From: SIG588 sp045599305
Lineage (GTDB): Bacteria; Bacillota; Clostridia; Oscillospirales; Acutalibacteraceae
Direction: 5' to 3'
DNA length: 52,943 bases
Assembly: GCA_045599305.1 (NCBI GenBank)
Contig: JAZRVU010000066.1
Span: 1 to 52,943, forward strand
The notes under the pieces are model-generated. The model worked only from the letters and a program-made list of their open reading frames with translations, had not been told where the DNA came from and did no database searches. Position numbers and translations under genes: made by a program. Shown here in pieces: positions 51,663 through 52,943 of this stretch (position 1 is the first letter of the stretch; every line of letters starts with the position of its first letter).

Positions 51663-51691
51663 TTGCGTGACCGGAAATTTTGTGATATACT
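51663..51691 (+). promoter_or_regulatory. Promoter of the site-2 protease gene
   Basis: TTGCGT (51663-51668), a 17-bp spacer and TATACT (51686-51691) with an extended -10 TGA. Confidence 0.7.
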
Positions 51692-51737
51692 GTAGTTGTA
51701 TAATTGTGTGTACTATACGGTAAAGGAGGCGCATGCG

Positions 51738-52442
51738 ATGCTTTGGTCGATCCTTCGCGGCGGATTTCCGTCCCTTTCGGAACTGGGACTGCTGCTTCTC
51801 GGCTACCTCATTCTGCTCGGCATCATGATGCCGGCACACGAGGCTGCCCATGCGTGGGCCGCCGTGCGGCTGGGGGATCAGACGCCTCGCTTTGCCGGCC
51901 GTCTCACTCTGAATCCGCTGGCACACATCGATCCCATCGGTGCCCTTATGATCGTGCTGTGCGGCATCGGCTATGCCAAGCCGGTACCGGTCAACCCGCG
52001 CAATTTTAAAAACGAGCGCAGCGGCATGGCACTGGTCGCGCTGGCGGGTCCGGCGGCCAACCTGCTGATGGCGGCGGTCAGCATCGGCCTTTTCCGGTTG
52101 ATCGTGCTGTTCACCGGCGGAATGCGGGTAGAGGCCGATGGGGTGTATCTGAGCCATTTTTCCTGGGCGGCCTATATGGTGCTCATTGCCGTGCTGGCAC
52201 GGGTCAACATCGCGTTGGCGGTGTTCAATCTGCTGCCGCTCCCGCCGTTGGACGGCTCCCGCATTTTCGGGGCATTGCTGCCCGCCCGCTGGACGTATTG
52301 GATGGATCGGTACCACACCTATGTGCGTCTGGCGGTGCTGCTGCTGGTGTTCACCGGCGTGCTCGACCGACCGCTCGCATTCATGGAGGGACTGATCGGC
52401 AACGGGTTATGCCGGTTGTTCCGCTTGCCCGGCCTATTCTGA
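51738..52442 (+). CDS. Site-2 protease family (M50) membrane metalloprotease
   Basis: 234 residues with about six hydrophobic segments. The zinc site HEAAHAW (HExxH) is in the first membrane helix, and the third ligand lies in NLLPLPPLDGSR (the NxxPxPPLDG motif). No PDZ domain, so this is the short rhomboid-like M50 group that is often found next to scpA in Firmicutes. The ATG at 51738 follows AAAGGAGG; fourteen earlier codons overlap the promoter. The substrate is unknown. It is followed by scpA after 16 bases, which makes a shared operon likely. Confidence 0.93.
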   Translation: MLWSILRGGFPSLSELGLLLLGYLILLGIMMPAHEAAHAWAAVRLGDQTPRFAGRLTLNPLAHIDPIGALMIVLCGIGYAKPVPVNPRNFKNERSGMALVALAGPAANLLMAAVSIGLFRLIVLFTGGMRVEADGVYLSHFSWAAYMVLIAVLARVNIALAVFNLLPLPPLDGSRIFGALLPARWTYWMDRYHTYVRLAVLLLVFTGVLDRPLAFMEGLIGNGLCRLFRLPGLF

Positions 52443-52458
52443 AGAACGGAGCGTAGGA

Positions 52459-52943
52459 ATGGAAGCCATATCGTATCGCATCAGCGGCTTTGAAGGCCCG
52501 CTGGACCTGCTGCTTTCGCTGGTGCAGAAAAACAAACTGAATATCTACGATATCCCCATTGCGCAGCTGCTGGAGCAGTATATGGCGGCCATTCATGAGA
52601 TGGAGGCCGCCGATCTGGAGGTCGCCTCGGAGTTTCTGGAAATGGCGGCCCGTCTGGTGCAGATCAAGTCCTTCATGCTGCTGCCCAAGCACGACGAGGG
52701 GGAGGAGATGCGCGCCGAACTGCCCGGCGAACTGATCGAATATCAGCTTTGTCAGGCCACGGCGCGGATGTTGGCCGAGCAGGCGGTGGGGGGCGACCTG
52801 TTCGTCCGTCTGCCGGACGAGCCGGAGCCGGACCTCACCTATCACCGTGTCCACGAGGCAGAGGAACTGCGTCAGGCGTATTTCGCGGCTGCCGGCCGCG
52901 GTCAGCGGCGTGAGCCGCCGCCCGTGCAGGCGTGCAGCGGGGT
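52459..52943 (+). CDS. scpA: Segregation and condensation protein ScpA, 3' end outside window
   Basis: The frame begins MEAISYRISGFEGPLDLLLSLV and runs to the window edge without a stop (161 codons). The F-E-G-P-L-D-L-L-L start and the NKLNIYDIPIAQLLEQY segment are the ScpA kleisin signature. The N-terminal domain that binds the SMC neck is complete; the middle and C-terminal winged helix are outside. A TAGGAAT site gives the start. The following gene is likely scpB. Confidence 0.94.
   Translation, partial: MEAISYRISGFEGPLDLLLSLVQKNKLNIYDIPIAQLLEQYMAAIHEMEAADLEVASEFLEMAARLVQIKSFMLLPKHDEGEEMRAELPGELIEYQLCQATARMLAEQAVGGDLFVRLPDEPEPDLTYHRVHEAEELRQAYFAAAGRGQRREPPPVQACSG

Overview
The window reads as a chromosome segment of an endospore-forming Clostridia (Oscillospirales-like) gut or rumen bacterium. 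The evidence is a set of spore genes (yqfC, yqfD, a YlbJ/SpoVV homologue, a CotF-like coat protein), the Firmicute-type phoH-ybeY-era cluster, NrdR, MnmA, DUF1846 and ScpA, plus dockerin-bearing exoproteins. The core is GC-rich. The first ~7 kb is visibly AT-richer and carries mobile-element genes, so it looks acquired. No rRNA, tRNA or CRISPR array was seen.

Layout. (1) 1-8600 is an accessory region: a sigma-70-like gene of the integrative-element type, a three-gene cargo (pyruvate kinase, IT-superfamily ion permease, YitT) bracketed by a second copy of the sigma-like gene's 3' end, a membrane-anchored orphan followed by a gene broken by an amber codon, a TnpV gene with its small partner, a multi-hairpin element, and a truncated K+ channel abutting a Thr-rich exported protein. 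(2) 8700-19225 is a glycan locus: GH2 beta-mannosidase, a Gfo/Idh + MDR oxidoreductase pair divergent from an AraC regulator, and a GH38 alpha-mannosidase + GH42 beta-galactosidase operon. (3) 19300-24700 is housekeeping and sporulation: era, ybeY, phoH, yqfD, yqfC, ylbJ-like. (4) 24700-30600 runs in one direction: a Cys-rich orphan with a GH28-like beta-helix protein, rarA, a DUF2752 protein and a second GH38 alpha-mannosidase. (5) 30600-37300 holds nrdR, a sugar isomerase-like TIM barrel, nth, a CmpB-family membrane protein, a lipoprotein, mnmA and a DUF1846 gene, with two copies of a TA-flanked inverted-repeat element. (6) 37500-50350 is a tandem array of three ~1350-residue secreted double beta-helix proteins, each ending in a dockerin. 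(7) 50400-52943 holds an RluA-type pseudouridine synthase, a coat protein, a site-2 protease and the start of scpA.

How the genes fit together. The cytoplasmic alpha-mannosidases, beta-mannosidase and beta-galactosidase could finish off imported manno- and galacto-oligosaccharides, with the oxidoreductases and AraC regulator handling a derived sugar. The dockerin proteins would act outside the cell on polysaccharide. The most interesting unexplained items are the pyk-permease-yitT cargo with its structured, terminator-bearing leader; the TA-flanked repeat whose ends provide the stop codons of three neighbouring genes; the tandem dockerin proteins with decayed dockerin tails between copies; and two multi-hairpin palindromic elements.
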